A DNA stretch of 64,000 nucleotides. Source: UBA9655 sp963704475 (GTDB lineage: Bacteria > Pseudomonadota > Alphaproteobacteria > UBA9655). Location: the NCBI GenBank assembly GCA_963704475.1, contig OY969900.1, positions 558,001 through 622,000 of the forward strand, read 5' to 3'. The position numbers were made by a program, and so were the translations under genes. Shown in pieces: positions 43,006 to 53,102 of the stretch; within the stretch, counting starts at the first letter, position 1; every line of letters begins with the position of its first letter. The notes beneath the pieces are model-generated. The model searched no databases, was not told the origin of the DNA, and was given only the letters and a program-made list of their open reading frames with translations.

Positions 43006-43498
43006 ATGTTTATAAGGGGTTTTGTGGTTCTTAAGAAAGTCTATTTTTCTCCGGGTATACGCCGGGTATACTTTTGGACTGACTAAACTCTCACAATCGG
43101 CAGTACACTTCGGCACACATACCACGATCCAACGCGGACTTGATACCGGACTTCCCAATATTCAAACGAGCACGTTCGAACCTCCCCAAACCAATATTCG
43201 ATCGGAAATGCTGAGTAGAGAGGGCACCTGCTAAATCGCACCCCACCTGAGCCCTACAGTTGATTCATTCCTCACACCGAGCGGGAACTCCGGCGTAACC
43301 CGTGTGACTCGATAACTAGGACCTAACCATTCAGACCTGAAATCATTAAACATGTTTGCTCATTGTTTTTGAGGCGTCTCCTCTGGCTCCGTTATTTGCA
43401 GCAGGAGAAACCAGAACCACCCATTCCCGAGTGACAGCTTCCACCTTTATCACACCTAGGAAAGGGCTCATGACATGTTTCTCCCGTTCCACCTTCTA
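43006..43498. other. Unexplained 490-bp segment after tRNA-Arg
   Basis: Its composition looks more G/C-rich than the neighbours. It begins with a direct repeat (cgggtatacgccgggtatac, about 43056-43075). Both strands have short competing frames; the minus strand shows a cysteine-dense one (43390-43480, CDKGGSC..FSCCK) and, overlapping it, another (MSPFLGVIKVEAVTREWVV). I cannot assign a function. Position next to a tRNA 3' end suggests a possible remnant of an integrated element. Confidence 0.4.
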
Positions 43499-44756
43499 GT
43501 ATAACGTTTTTATAAAACACTTACATATTGACCAAAAAAAGAGTATAATGTACCCATCTACAACCCAGATGGAGTATGACTCATGCCGACCAGAACGAAG
43601 CGCGCATCCCTTGAGATAGCCCTGAAGATTTAGCCCACCTAACGCACATCTCTCACTCGAGAACGCTGCCAAAACGCGAGGTTGATCGAGCCAAGATTCT
43701 GATATTGTACTCAAAAAATAGATCGATTAAGACCACGGCAGGGCAGGTAGGAGTTTGTCGCAGAACTGTTTACGATTGTATTGATAAGGCGTTGGCGATG
43801 GGGGTGAAGGCTGGATTGAAGGATTTACCTCACAGTCCAAACAATGCGGTTATCACGCCTGAGGCCAAAATATGGATTATGAATCTTGCCTGCACAAAAC
43901 CTTTGGATCATGGGTATGCAGCAGCTGTGGAGTTCTCAAAGCTTGGCAACTCACATTCAGAAGAATGCGACCCTCTTTGGCCATCCCTGTTTATCACGTA
44001 TCGTCAAATCAACAGTTCATAACATCCTGAAAGACAACAAATTAAAACCACACAAAATCAAATATTATCTTGAAAGAAGAGACCCTGATTTTGAAACAAA
44101 GATGAGAGACATACTCCTTGTCTATAAAGAGATTGAGTACCAAAATAAGTGTGCCAATAAAACGAGTCAGAATGTTGTCACGATATCCATTGATGAAAAA
44201 CCAGGGGTGCAGGCGATAGCGAATACAGCTCCTGATTTATCTCCAGTCCCGGGCAAACACAAAACGGTCAGCAGGGATCACGAATATGTTCGTCATGGAA
44301 CAGCTTCGATCTTGGCCGGTATCGATTTGCACGATGGGCATGTCTTCGTCCAAGTTCACCAAAGACACAGAAGCTGTGAATTCATACAGTTGTTAACAGA
44401 AATAGATGCGCATTACGCCGATCACATAAAAATTAGAGTCATTCTTGACAATCATTCTGCGCATATCTCAAAAGAAACAAGAGCTTACCTTGCAACACGG
44501 CCCAACCGCTTTGAATTTGTCCATACGCCAACGCATGGCTCTTGGCTCAATATCGTTGAAACCCTGTTTGGTAAAATGGCACGTACTTTTTTAAAGGGTA
44601 TTCGTGTTGCTTCTTGGGACGACCTGAAGGAGCGAATTCTCAAAGGAGTGGCGGAAATCAACCAAGCTCCCGTCGTTCACAGGTGGACAAAATTCGATAG
44701 TCTGAATGACTTGTGGAAAGCTAAAAATATGTATTGATTTTATGAAAACGTTATAC
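43499..44756 (+). mobile_element. IS630-family element, decayed
   Basis: Ends GTATAACGTTTT / AAAACGTTATAC are inverted repeats and TA is duplicated on both sides (43497-43498, 44757-44758), the IS630 hallmark. The right TA forms part of the stop codon of the adjacent glycosyltransferase gene. Confidence 0.88.
43583..44737 (+). pseudogene. IS630 transposase, frameshifted
   Basis: Three frames are needed for the whole protein. MPTRTKRASLEIA shifts near 43620 into PEDLAHLTHISHSRTLPKR..VCRRTVYDCIDKAL (helix-turn-helix). A second shift near 43920 (after DHGYAA) leads to LWSSQSLATHIQKN and the DDE part with VVTISIDEKPG, RVILDNHSAHIS and FVHTPTHGSWLNIVETLFGK. Catalytic residues remain, but the two shifts make it inactive unless frameshifting occurs. 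Confidence 0.85.
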
Positions 44757-46024
44757 TAGGAGACATTTTCCCCTGTCTTAGGATGTGCAGTATGTAGTGA
44801 GGAAGACGTCACAGCATGTAAATGCTGTATCAGATTATTGATATTTTTTAATAAAGAAAAATGCCTCTTAAAATATCTATAACCATTTTTACCTAAGAGG
44901 GATCTTTTCTGAGGGGACATTTTATATAAGCGTAAAACCGTACCTGCTAGAGCGTTAGCATTCTCTGCTGGACAAGATAACCCTGCTTTAGCTTCCATAA
45001 TTAGTCTCGCACTTTCACCATTTACGCTAGAAATAATTGGTTTTTCTGCAGCTAAGTAAGTTTGCAACTTGCTTGGTATAGTCGCAGAAAAAACTGAATT
45101 GTTTTTGAGAGAGACAAGCAACCCTGAAGAAGCAGCAAAAATAGACGGCATCTCTTGAGGAGGAAGACGTCCCACCATAATAACATTAGTCAATTTTCTG
45201 TGCTCTATATCAAGAGAAATGGATGTAACTTGACTACCAGTTCCAATAAGATAGAATTTGATGGCTGGGTAGTTTTGCAATTTTTCTGCTGCGGCTACAA
45301 TAGTTTCGCAAGCTTGTGCTGACCCTATGTTCCCTGTAAAAACTATAGAAAAATTCTGTTCAATCTCTCTCGCTATTTTACTTTCTTGTTTTGATTGAGT
45401 ACTGGCATCTTTAAAATCTTGGGCAGAATTGGGATAAAAATAAATTTTCTTCTTATCTTTAACTAAAGGTTCGATAAAAGATCTAAATCCTTCTGATTGT
45501 ATAAGTATAGAGTCTGCAGAATTATAAATATATCGCGCCAATATTTTAACAAGTGACAATATAAAACTATTTTTAATGTATCCCGTAGCTTGTAGTGATT
45601 CGGGCCAAAGATCCTGTACCCAAATAATTAGGGGAGCTCGTTTAAGTTTTGCGAAGAAAATAGCAGGGAGAGCTTGGAGCAACGGTGATGGAGCGTAAAC
45701 TAATACAACATCAAAATTCTTTTTTTTAAAAAAAAATGGAGCAATAAAGTAGCCAGAAATGATAAATGATAAATAATTAAAGAACAAGCGCTTGCGAGAG
45801 CCTCTGCTGCGTGGAATAAGCGGTAGTCTAACAACCTCCATTCCAAAGAATTTTTCCTTCTGTACACCCCATATTTTATAACCTTTAAATACCTGCCCAT
45901 CTGGGTAATTGGGTTTTCCTGTTAAAATTGTGATGTTTATGCCTTTATTATAAAGAGCACGCACAACTTCATTAATTTGAAAATGCTCAGGCCAAAAATA
46001 TTGAGACCACACTAATATTTTCAT
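44756..46024 (-). CDS. Glycosyltransferase, WbuB-like GT4
   Basis: The last gene of the polysaccharide operon, 422 residues. The GT-B fold has an N-terminal acceptor half (KILVWSQYFWPEHFQINEV, GKPNYPDGQVFKGYK) and a C-terminal sugar-nucleotide half (NFSIVFTGNIGSAQACETIV, EMPSIFAASSGLLVSL). The start PQYFxPE-like and NYPxGxVFxGY resemble WbuB-type fucosyl- or acetamido-fucosyltransferases, which suits the predicted acetamido-deoxy sugar. The stop TAG is completed by the TA where IS630 inserted. The ATG overlaps the upstream gene by 4 nt. Confidence 0.82.
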   Translation of the reverse strand: MKILVWSQYFWPEHFQINEVVRALYNKGINITILTGKPNYPDGQVFKGYKIWGVQKEKFFGMEVVRLPLIPRSRGSRKRLFFNYLSFIISGYFIAPFFFKKKNFDVVLVYAPSPLLQALPAIFFAKLKRAPLIIWVQDLWPESLQATGYIKNSFILSLVKILARYIYNSADSILIQSEGFRSFIEPLVKDKKKIYFYPNSAQDFKDASTQSKQESKIAREIEQNFSIVFTGNIGSAQACETIVAAAEKLQNYPAIKFYLIGTGSQVTSISLDIEHRKLTNVIMVGRLPPQEMPSIFAASSGLLVSLKNNSVFSATIPSKLQTYLAAEKPIISSVNGESARLIMEAKAGLSCPAENANALAGTVLRLYKMSPQKRSLLGKNGYRYFKRHFSLLKNINNLIQHLHAVTSSSLHTAHPKTGENVS

Positions 46025-47064
46025 ATCATTAATTCCTTAAGAAAATTATCTGTAGACTTAAGTTCAAGGGGTGCTTCTTCAGAAGAAGTAAAAAAACGAC
46101 GAGCAGCTCGCGCAATCGATAAGGGAGAATGCGGGTCAAAGGTTTGAACAGGGTTCACTACATCTCTAACAAAATCTTGTTCTGAAGCAATAATGGGAAG
46201 CCCATATTTATATGCTTCAATCAAGGGTAATCCAAATGATTCGGTTAGAGATGGAAAAATCAAAGCTGATGAAGATTGATACAACTGCGCAATGGCTGTT
46301 TTTTGCAATTGCCCGAAATTAATAATGTTTAAGCCTAATTCCTTATTATTTCTTACTATTTCATTAGCAAGAACAGGATATAACTCTGGAGAAACGGTGA
46401 GAGCTAGTGAGGGAGTTAACCCCATATCACGTAAGATACTCCAAGCTTCAAGTAAATTGAGGTGATTTTTATGTGCTTCCCCACTAGCTATGTAGACGAA
46501 GTCAAATTGGGGAGATTTACTTTTTTTTGATTGTAAAAATAAGTCTTTTGAAGGAACAAAGGGAAAGATGGTGACTGCAAGATTCTTGCTTAACCGTTTT
46601 TTCACCGCTATGGCCATAGAGGGAGTTTGCACAATATAGCGATAGGAATTGCGCCATAATAGCTTTATCCACATTCGTTCAATAAAAATTCGCATTTTTG
46701 TCCAAAAAGGGAAGACCACAAACTTACATTTCTCAAGAAACATACGATTTTGTATGAATACAATAACATGCCCACGAATAGGTAGGAGAGGAGGTAACCC
46801 ATGAAAACACAATACTGTATCAGTGTTTTTAGCATTATACCATAGCCTACACTCTGCTAAAAACCTCGAAAAAAAACTATTTTTTACATATTTCTTGAGG
46901 ATATGATTTGATAAATCTAAGATCGATTTTGCGCGATTGTCTAATTGTGCCCAGCGAATGGAGCAACTTTTTGTTTTTAGAACCTCTTGCAATAGTATGA
47001 ACCCCCCTCCTGTATAAATATTTGGTGCATGCAGAATTAAGGAATTCTGCTGAGCAGCTCCCAT
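46021..47064 (-). CDS. Glycosyltransferase, GT4-type
   Basis: A 347-residue cytoplasmic glycosyltransferase. The C-terminal donor domain shows FVYIASGEAHKNHLNLLEAW, INFGQLQKTAIAQLYQSSSA and FPSLTESFGLPLIEAYKYGL, the last being the E-x7-E motif of family GT4. The N-terminal domain starts LILHAPNIYTGGGFILLQEV. The donor and acceptor sugars are unknown. The start is 4 bp after the upstream gene and the end overlaps the next by 4 nt. Confidence 0.85.
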   Translation of the reverse strand: MGAAQQNSLILHAPNIYTGGGFILLQEVLKTKSCSIRWAQLDNRAKSILDLSNHILKKYVKNSFFSRFLAECRLWYNAKNTDTVLCFHGLPPLLPIRGHVIVFIQNRMFLEKCKFVVFPFWTKMRIFIERMWIKLLWRNSYRYIVQTPSMAIAVKKRLSKNLAVTIFPFVPSKDLFLQSKKSKSPQFDFVYIASGEAHKNHLNLLEAWSILRDMGLTPSLALTVSPELYPVLANEIVRNNKELGLNIINFGQLQKTAIAQLYQSSSALIFPSLTESFGLPLIEAYKYGLPIIASEQDFVRDVVNPVQTFDPHSPLSIARAARRFFTSSEEAPLELKSTDNFLKELMI

Positions 47065-47068
47065 CTGC

Positions 47069-48718
47069 TTAGTATCCTGCAGGTACGGTTATATCCTCTA
47101 ATAACCACAGGCCCAGACTCTTATCCATGTATAGCTTATCACCTTCTGTACATTCTTCATTAATAAGTTCAATAGGAGGTGGGAAATTAAAGGGGGGAAG
47201 TTGCATATTAAGAGTGCGCCAAAATAACTCGTTGCCGTTTTCATCAATAAGATCAGAATTTTTCTCACGATTAGTAAAGGTTGTTGTAAGTAAATACTTT
47301 GCTTTTGATCTCTTGAAACTAGAAATTATTCTCAAGATGTCATCAAAATTCAAGTGAACGAAGCAATCTCTAGAAAAAACTAAATCAGCGTGAGGAAGCG
47401 TATCTTTTGATAAGTTCAATGCTTGGAAAGAAACTATAGAATTTCCAAATTCTTGATTATTTTTATCGATCATTTCTGCAACAATATCCACCCCTATATA
47501 TTTCTGCACCCCCAAGTCAACAGTACGCATCCAATACCAATCTCCACAGGGCGCATCAAGAAAAGTAGAAATATTATATGATTTAATAATCCTTGGTATT
47601 TCTCTACGAATTACTGCTGTTTGAATAAAATTCGATCCTTCTCCAGAACGCGATTCTTTTCCCCCAAAAATATTCTCCCGATACACATGTGTGAACTTAT
47701 CTTGCAGATTATGTGATTGACTGCGTGTTTGTTGTGAATTCTGGCCGTCTGCGGATACATATTTTTTTTTGTAAAAATATGATGGAATAATTTTTTTTAA
47801 AAAAGATTTTGCTTTGTTATGCATGTCTATTTCCATTTTTCGAATACCTTGATTATCTATGAGTGATGTCGCACTACCACTAAGTTCTGCAAGTTCATTT
47901 GCACGACTATATGCATTTGTAAACCCTTTTTTTAAACAGGCGTCTGCAATCTTTAGGTAACTAGATTTTAAGTCTTTCTTTGTAGCTCTTATAATTTCAT
48001 GAGGTTCAAGTTGATCGATAAAATTTTTTATTAATTCATCACATTCTCTTTTTACTACACTAGCAATAGCTTTAGTAGCTTGATTTGGATGCACTCTCGC
48101 AAAAACAGTTATGGTAGGCATGTGCAAGAATTTGTACGTTTTTGCTAAATTAAACCACATGGCATAGTCTTGTGTTGTTCTTAAAGCTGGATTAAATGGT
48201 CCATACTCCTCAAAAGCGGACCTAGGAATAAGAAGGGTACATCCATGTATATGATTTTCAATAGTAATCCAACAACGAAAGTCTTGAGGAGTGATAGTTG
48301 GTAACTTTCCATCAAATGAGACAAATGGTTCTTTCCCAAAAACCCTATAGTCAGAATAAAGAATCGTTTTGTTATCATGTTGTGATATTTCTAAAACCTG
48401 AGTTTCTATTTTGTCAGGAGCATAAAGATCATCATGACTAAGCCAGGAAAAGTATGTCCCTTTCATTTTTGCAATGCCCAAATTAAGGGCCGTTGCTACG
48501 CCGCCATTTTCTTTTCGATAGTAAGAAACTCTATTCCCATAACTTAGTGCAATCGCCTCCGTTGCTCCTTGGTCGTTTGAGCCATCATCGATAACAATAA
48601 CTTCTATATTCTGATAAGTCTGAGCTAAAGCGCTATCAATAGCTTGATTTAAATAATCTGCACCATTAAAAACGGGTATAATAATAGAGACAAGAGGATT
48701 ACTTATATTGTTTTTCAT
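47069..48718 (-). CDS. GT2 glycosyltransferase fused to a methyltransferase
   Basis: 549 residues with two enzymes. Residues about 8-235 are a GT2 (GT-A) domain: VSIIIPVFNGADYLNQAIDS, VIDDGSND, ENGGVATALNLG and FSWLSHDDLYAPDKIE. Residues about 340-545 are a class I methyltransferase: STFLDAPCGDWYWMR with motif I, YIGVDIVAEMI and VFSRDCFVHLNFDDILR. This layout suggests a sugar added and then methylated by the same protein. It lies between two GT4-type genes, in one operon. Confidence 0.88.
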   Translation of the reverse strand: MKNNISNPLVSIIIPVFNGADYLNQAIDSALAQTYQNIEVIVIDDGSNDQGATEAIALSYGNRVSYYRKENGGVATALNLGIAKMKGTYFSWLSHDDLYAPDKIETQVLEISQHDNKTILYSDYRVFGKEPFVSFDGKLPTITPQDFRCWITIENHIHGCTLLIPRSAFEEYGPFNPALRTTQDYAMWFNLAKTYKFLHMPTITVFARVHPNQATKAIASVVKRECDELIKNFIDQLEPHEIIRATKKDLKSSYLKIADACLKKGFTNAYSRANELAELSGSATSLIDNQGIRKMEIDMHNKAKSFLKKIIPSYFYKKKYVSADGQNSQQTRSQSHNLQDKFTHVYRENIFGGKESRSGEGSNFIQTAVIRREIPRIIKSYNISTFLDAPCGDWYWMRTVDLGVQKYIGVDIVAEMIDKNNQEFGNSIVSFQALNLSKDTLPHADLVFSRDCFVHLNFDDILRIISSFKRSKAKYLLTTTFTNREKNSDLIDENGNELFWRTLNMQLPPFNFPPPIELINEECTEGDKLYMDKSLGLWLLEDITVPAGY

Positions 48719-48728
48719 AAAGATTTCC

Positions 48729-49985
48729 CTATGCGCTTAAATCATTAAAAATTGAATGATAGAACTCATTAGCTATTTTTGAACATTTTTCTTTGTCTGC
48801 TCTTTTTAGAATAGTTTTCCAATTGAGCTGAGACGCTTTATCAACTAAGGCATCGTCACTTAAAGCTCTTTTAAAGGCGTTTACTATTCCTTCAAAGTTA
48901 TCAGGAGAAATCACAAGACCTGATTCACCATCACGGATCCACTCTTCACAACAGGAGGTATTCGTTTGAATAGGAAAAGCTCCCATCGCCATCGCTTCTA
49001 ATAGTGACGTACTAATAGCATCCGAGATAGATACCCCAAGATATATTCGCGCTTGACTAAAAAGTTCTAACATTTTTGAATGATCTTGCGTATACGGAAG
49101 CAATTCAACTAAAATATTCATATTTTTATTTATTTCATTTGCTTTTTTCTGTACATCCTGTGTGTGGGCAGAGTAAACGATAACTTTATACTCTTTTAAC
49201 AAAGGAGTACATTCTTCAATTACTTTCAAGGCATCTAATGCCCTTCCTGCGAAATGCTGATATCCCTTCACCATAATAAGTTTGCGTGAGGATGGGTTTA
49301 TTTTTTCTCTTAAGTTTTTAGCAAATTTTATATCTATCCCCCCTGTATTTGGGATAATTGGGAGAGTAATTCCTTTGTACCCAAGTTCTTTTGCAATTTT
49401 TATATCTCTATTGCATTCACAGCTATAATAGTTTATATTTGACAATAATTCCTTGATAATTTCCAAATGAGCAGGATCTTCTTTATAAAAATAAATATCA
49501 CTCCCCCAATTTGTTGCGAGCCAAGGAGGAAAATTTCCTTTGTATTGTTTTTTTGCAAACAAGACATTGTATCCACACGTTTGAAATTCTAAAGAATGGA
49601 TTAAATCAGGCTTTAATTTAGAGATAAGCTTCTTAAGCGCATCTGGGCCATAAAGTGTTTCAATTTGAGCATTACTTTTACCAAATTTATAAAAAAATTT
49701 ACTATTATAAAATCTATTTATTAAAATATCTGGAAATAATTTTGACAGTATGTTTTTTTTTGCAAAAATATATTTTGAAATTTCTTTTATTATATCTTGA
49801 AAATGTCTATGCTCTCCCTCCAGAAGGGGGGCATGAACAGTGACATCTTTTAAATCTGGGTGGAGTGGGACAGAATTAACAGGAAAAAGATGAATATCAT
49901 ATTTTTCCCTATCCAATTGGTTGATCCAACGTGCAGTATGAATGCTCATTTGCATCGCAACAAATAGGATTTTCTTTTTTTTCAT
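48729..49985 (-). CDS. Glycosyltransferase, GT4-like
   Basis: A 418-residue GT-B protein: N-terminal KILFVAMQMSIHTARWINQL, then SSRKLIMVKGYQHFAGRALD at the donor domain start, and ISDAISTSLLEAMAMGAFPI with the E-x7-E-like motif. DISVSDAISTSLLEAMAMG-type sequence is frequent in O-antigen transferases. Substrate unknown. The start overlaps the upstream glycosyltransferase by 4 nt. Confidence 0.82.
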   Translation of the reverse strand: MKKKKILFVAMQMSIHTARWINQLDREKYDIHLFPVNSVPLHPDLKDVTVHAPLLEGEHRHFQDIIKEISKYIFAKKNILSKLFPDILINRFYNSKFFYKFGKSNAQIETLYGPDALKKLISKLKPDLIHSLEFQTCGYNVLFAKKQYKGNFPPWLATNWGSDIYFYKEDPAHLEIIKELLSNINYYSCECNRDIKIAKELGYKGITLPIIPNTGGIDIKFAKNLREKINPSSRKLIMVKGYQHFAGRALDALKVIEECTPLLKEYKVIVYSAHTQDVQKKANEINKNMNILVELLPYTQDHSKMLELFSQARIYLGVSISDAISTSLLEAMAMGAFPIQTNTSCCEEWIRDGESGLVISPDNFEGIVNAFKRALSDDALVDKASQLNWKTILKRADKEKCSKIANEFYHSIFNDLSA

Positions 49986-51244
49986 TTAGTTAAACCTTTC
50001 GCCTCTTTTATGAAATTAATAAAATTACGGACGACAACATGACTTTCAAATGTTTTTCTATAGGCTTCATTGCACCAATTTTTCTTATTTTTAGAGTGGC
50101 AATAATCAATCGCTTGTTCTAAGGCTTCGCTTAGTAAACTAATATCAACAGAGTCTACACACCATGTGCCGAGTTTTTGACATATTTCTTTAGAAACTCC
50201 ACTAGAGCTTATCCCGACAATGGGAGTATTTGCTCCCATATAATCTGCAAGTTTGCTGGGAAAAAAAAGATTTTTATTCACATCTGCTTCAATGAGAAGA
50301 AGTATATCTGCATCGTACATGAATTCAAGGGATTTTACATATGTAGCACTAGGAATCACTGACAGCATTCCTTTTGGAAGAGACAGACATGCTTGCGTTT
50401 TAAGCATTGCATCTGGATATATTTTACCAATAAACTCTAATTTTATCTGATCTAGCAGATCATTGCGACGTTCAAATAACTTTAAAAAAGCTTTAAAAAT
50501 GGGCTCGGGTGAGCGATTTCCAAACAATGTGCCTACGTATCTAAATATCGTCTTTGCATTAGTAGCTTTTGGTCTTTTAGGATATAATCCTTTTGTAAAC
50601 ATATGTGGCAAAACAGCATTAGGAAAAGCTCTATTGCGTGAATTATTTTTTAACATTAAATCTAGAGAATTTTTTGAATTATGTATTAAACTGTCAATAT
50701 TCTGAAGCATTTTGCGTTCTTGTACTCTCTCCAAAAATTTTCTCATCTTTTGCAATTCAAGTGGGTTATTTGCCCAGGGGTCACCAAACTGGGCGACCCA
50801 GAAAATATTTTTCTTTCTCTTTTTTACTTCAGACATTATGTTATTAATAGAATGAAAAGGAGAAAAAGTAATGATTGCATCATAAGATTCAAGATCCATG
50901 GCCATCATTTTCTTAATCATAGAGTGAGATAGCCTTGACATTATGTCGCCAAAACCAAAAATATTACTAAATTTATTGTATTTAAATGCCTGTTTTACTC
51001 GATGCACATTTGAAAAATTTTCTTTTATGTAGTCATCAAGACTATTGTCAGTAGAATAAGGGATGCCATCAGTGTAGTGACCACATAACACATCTACATT
51101 ATATCCCAGCTGAGACACCGCACTCATTTGCTTAACAATAACTGGAGCCATCTGAATTTTAAGTGGTGAAAATGCAAATGTTACAACTAATATACGCCCC
51201 TTAGAAAAATCATTATTTTTTTTAAACTTGGACATGTTAATCAC
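49982..51244 (-). CDS. Glycosyltransferase, GT-B
   Basis: 420 residues. The N-terminal part reads RILVVTFAFSPLKIQMAPVI, WVAQFGDPWANNP (a motif common in WcaI-like transferases) and IDSLIHNSKNS. The C-terminal part has IFRYVGTLFGNRSPEPIFKA and YDADILLLIEADVNKNLFFP then SKLADYMGANTPIVGISS. The family is GT4-like. It overlaps the upstream double methyltransferase gene by 8 nt and the downstream gene by 4 nt. Confidence 0.82.
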   Translation of the reverse strand: MINMSKFKKNNDFSKGRILVVTFAFSPLKIQMAPVIVKQMSAVSQLGYNVDVLCGHYTDGIPYSTDNSLDDYIKENFSNVHRVKQAFKYNKFSNIFGFGDIMSRLSHSMIKKMMAMDLESYDAIITFSPFHSINNIMSEVKKRKKNIFWVAQFGDPWANNPLELQKMRKFLERVQERKMLQNIDSLIHNSKNSLDLMLKNNSRNRAFPNAVLPHMFTKGLYPKRPKATNAKTIFRYVGTLFGNRSPEPIFKAFLKLFERRNDLLDQIKLEFIGKIYPDAMLKTQACLSLPKGMLSVIPSATYVKSLEFMYDADILLLIEADVNKNLFFPSKLADYMGANTPIVGISSSGVSKEICQKLGTWCVDSVDISLLSEALEQAIDYCHSKNKKNWCNEAYRKTFESHVVVRNFINFIKEAKGLTK

Positions 51245-53102
51245 CTAAGGCAGAAACGACAGTTCTTTTTATCTTTCTCGCACACTTTACGGGAAAATAA
51301 TTTTGATATTCACTAAGGTTCGACTGAGTCTCTTGTAGTTGAGCCTGAGTCTCTTGTAGTTGGGTCTGAGTCTCTTGTAGTTGGGTCTGAGTCTCTTGTG
51401 AGGCCTGGATCTCTTGGAGTTGATCCCGAGTCTCTTGCAATTCTTTCTGCATCTTTTCTAAAAACTCTTTCTCATTTTCTCTCAAACTTTTAAGCTTATG
51501 CGCTTCATGCAATTCTAAAAGCTGTTGAATGTAGGGAAGTAAAGATTTATGGACTTCCACGCGCTCTTGTTCATTTTTTTTTGCCAGGATTTCAATCCTA
51601 TTACCCCACAGTTCGAATAACACATGCGCACTATACCCTAATGTGTGTAATATTTCTAATGTATAAAATGCGGATAAAGGAGAGTGAAGCTCTATCACTA
51701 AGGTGATTTGGTTGTTTTTAAGAGTTTCTATTGAACCTCTTAAAAAAGAAACTTCAGCTCCTTCAATGTCCACCTTAATAAAATTAGGAAGAATTCCCGT
51801 GTTTCTAACAAAATTATCAAGGGTTTCTACTTTTATATCTTGTTCATAGAAGCCCAGCGCATAAAGTTCTGTATGAGGAATAGCCGTTTTTCCACCTCTT
51901 ATAAGCTGCGATGTACTGCTATAACCAAATTCTATGTCCTCGCTTAATAACAGCCCGCACGTTTCGGTTTTCTCCCCTAAACCAAAGTCATAAAGATGAA
52001 TATTTTCAGCTAACTCTGGATTCTCAGATAAATTTATTCGCATACGGTTAATATTGGCGGAATTTGGCTCAAAGCAAAAAATTTTCCCGTGGCTACTCAC
52101 TAACTTAGAATAATGCAGACTACTTAACCCGACATGCCCCCCAACATCAAAAACGATATCACCTTGCTTAATCTCATGATTGATATCAGAATGTTCATTA
52201 AGGTACTGTGTAATTTGAGAGTTTATTCCTAATATTTTACAGTTCAACAATGAACCCTCTTCGCATTTGATAATTTCAAGAGGATTTCCTTGAATATAAG
52301 CAAATTCATGTTCGTCTGGCTGATACACAACATGAATAGGATAGTTATTTTTTGCGGTTTCTTCCCATAAATTTCTATATGATGGGATTTCTTCATAGTC
52401 TTTATTGTTTTGAAAATTTAAAGTATAAATCTGACGCTCTGTTAAGTTAATAAAACCGGATTTTTTCATAAAATTTGAAAGAGATAGCAAAGAATACTTA
52501 TTGCAATGCATGCCTTTTGTTTCTTCTATAAAATCAGCATGATCAATTGCATCAATATGATTTTTTTCATCTAACCCTTGTACAATAACATCGTTATCAA
52601 CACGATAGACAGGTGTATTAATAATAATTATTGCTTTCTGGGCAAGGTAGGGCTTTAATAATTCTAAAGTTTGGCGAAGTTCTTCCCTTGGAATATGCTC
52701 AACAACATCGAGAAGAACAACGATATCAATAGGCTGAGTTATTTCATGCCCCTGATCTTTTAAAAAGTCTATTGCATCAGCACAAAACAAACGAGCCTTG
52801 GAGAAACCATGATGAACGACATATTCTTTTGCTAGTTCAAAAGCCGGTAAAGCAAAATCGACACCTATGTACGAGGCAACTCCCTTTTCCATAAAGTATT
52901 TAATGCTTTCACCGCGTCCAAACCCAATCTCCAGAACATGAGCGTTCTCAAAATTAACCCGGTCCAGAATTTTAATATCAAAATCTCTTAGGACAGTTGT
53001 ACTACCAGAACATACTCCTTCTATTCCGTAATGTAATTTTGACCCATCATCACTTAACCCAGTAAAATAATGCTTGGTGTATTTTTCTCGAACCCAACCC
53101 AT
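51237..53102 (-). CDS. Double methyltransferase with heptad-repeat coiled coil
   Basis: A 621-residue, three-part protein. Residues about 35-200 are a class I methyltransferase (VLEIGFGRGESIKYFMEKG, VLLDVVEHIPREEL). Residues about 300-500 are an FkbM-type methyltransferase (GDIVFDVGGHVGLSSLHYSK, FIKVDIEGAEVSFLRG). Residues about 530-605 are a coiled coil containing near-identical heptads (QLQETQT/QLQETQA). The domain logic and the position next to Wzt resemble WbdD, the O9a chain terminator whose coiled coil acts as a length ruler; no kinase domain is seen here. Starts at the last base of the wzt stop. The heptads come from 21-bp DNA repeats (51324-51449). Confidence 0.85.
   Translation of the reverse strand: MGWVREKYTKHYFTGLSDDGSKLHYGIEGVCSGSTTVLRDFDIKILDRVNFENAHVLEIGFGRGESIKYFMEKGVASYIGVDFALPAFELAKEYVVHHGFSKARLFCADAIDFLKDQGHEITQPIDIVVLLDVVEHIPREELRQTLELLKPYLAQKAIIIINTPVYRVDNDVIVQGLDEKNHIDAIDHADFIEETKGMHCNKYSLLSLSNFMKKSGFINLTERQIYTLNFQNNKDYEEIPSYRNLWEETAKNNYPIHVVYQPDEHEFAYIQGNPLEIIKCEEGSLLNCKILGINSQITQYLNEHSDINHEIKQGDIVFDVGGHVGLSSLHYSKLVSSHGKIFCFEPNSANINRMRINLSENPELAENIHLYDFGLGEKTETCGLLLSEDIEFGYSSTSQLIRGGKTAIPHTELYALGFYEQDIKVETLDNFVRNTGILPNFIKVDIEGAEVSFLRGSIETLKNNQITLVIELHSPLSAFYTLEILHTLGYSAHVLFELWGNRIEILAKKNEQERVEVHKSLLPYIQQLLELHEAHKLKSLRENEKEFLEKMQKELQETRDQLQEIQASQETQTQLQETQTQLQETQAQLQETQSNLSEYQNYFPVKCARKIKRTVVSALGD
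51324..51449. repeat. 21-bp tandem repeats inside the methyltransferase gene
   Basis: ctgagtctcttgtagttggg is repeated as units of 21 bp at 51324, 51345, 51366 and 51387, with diverged units to 51449. Each unit is one coiled-coil heptad, so copy-number change would alter length without loss of frame. Confidence 0.85.
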
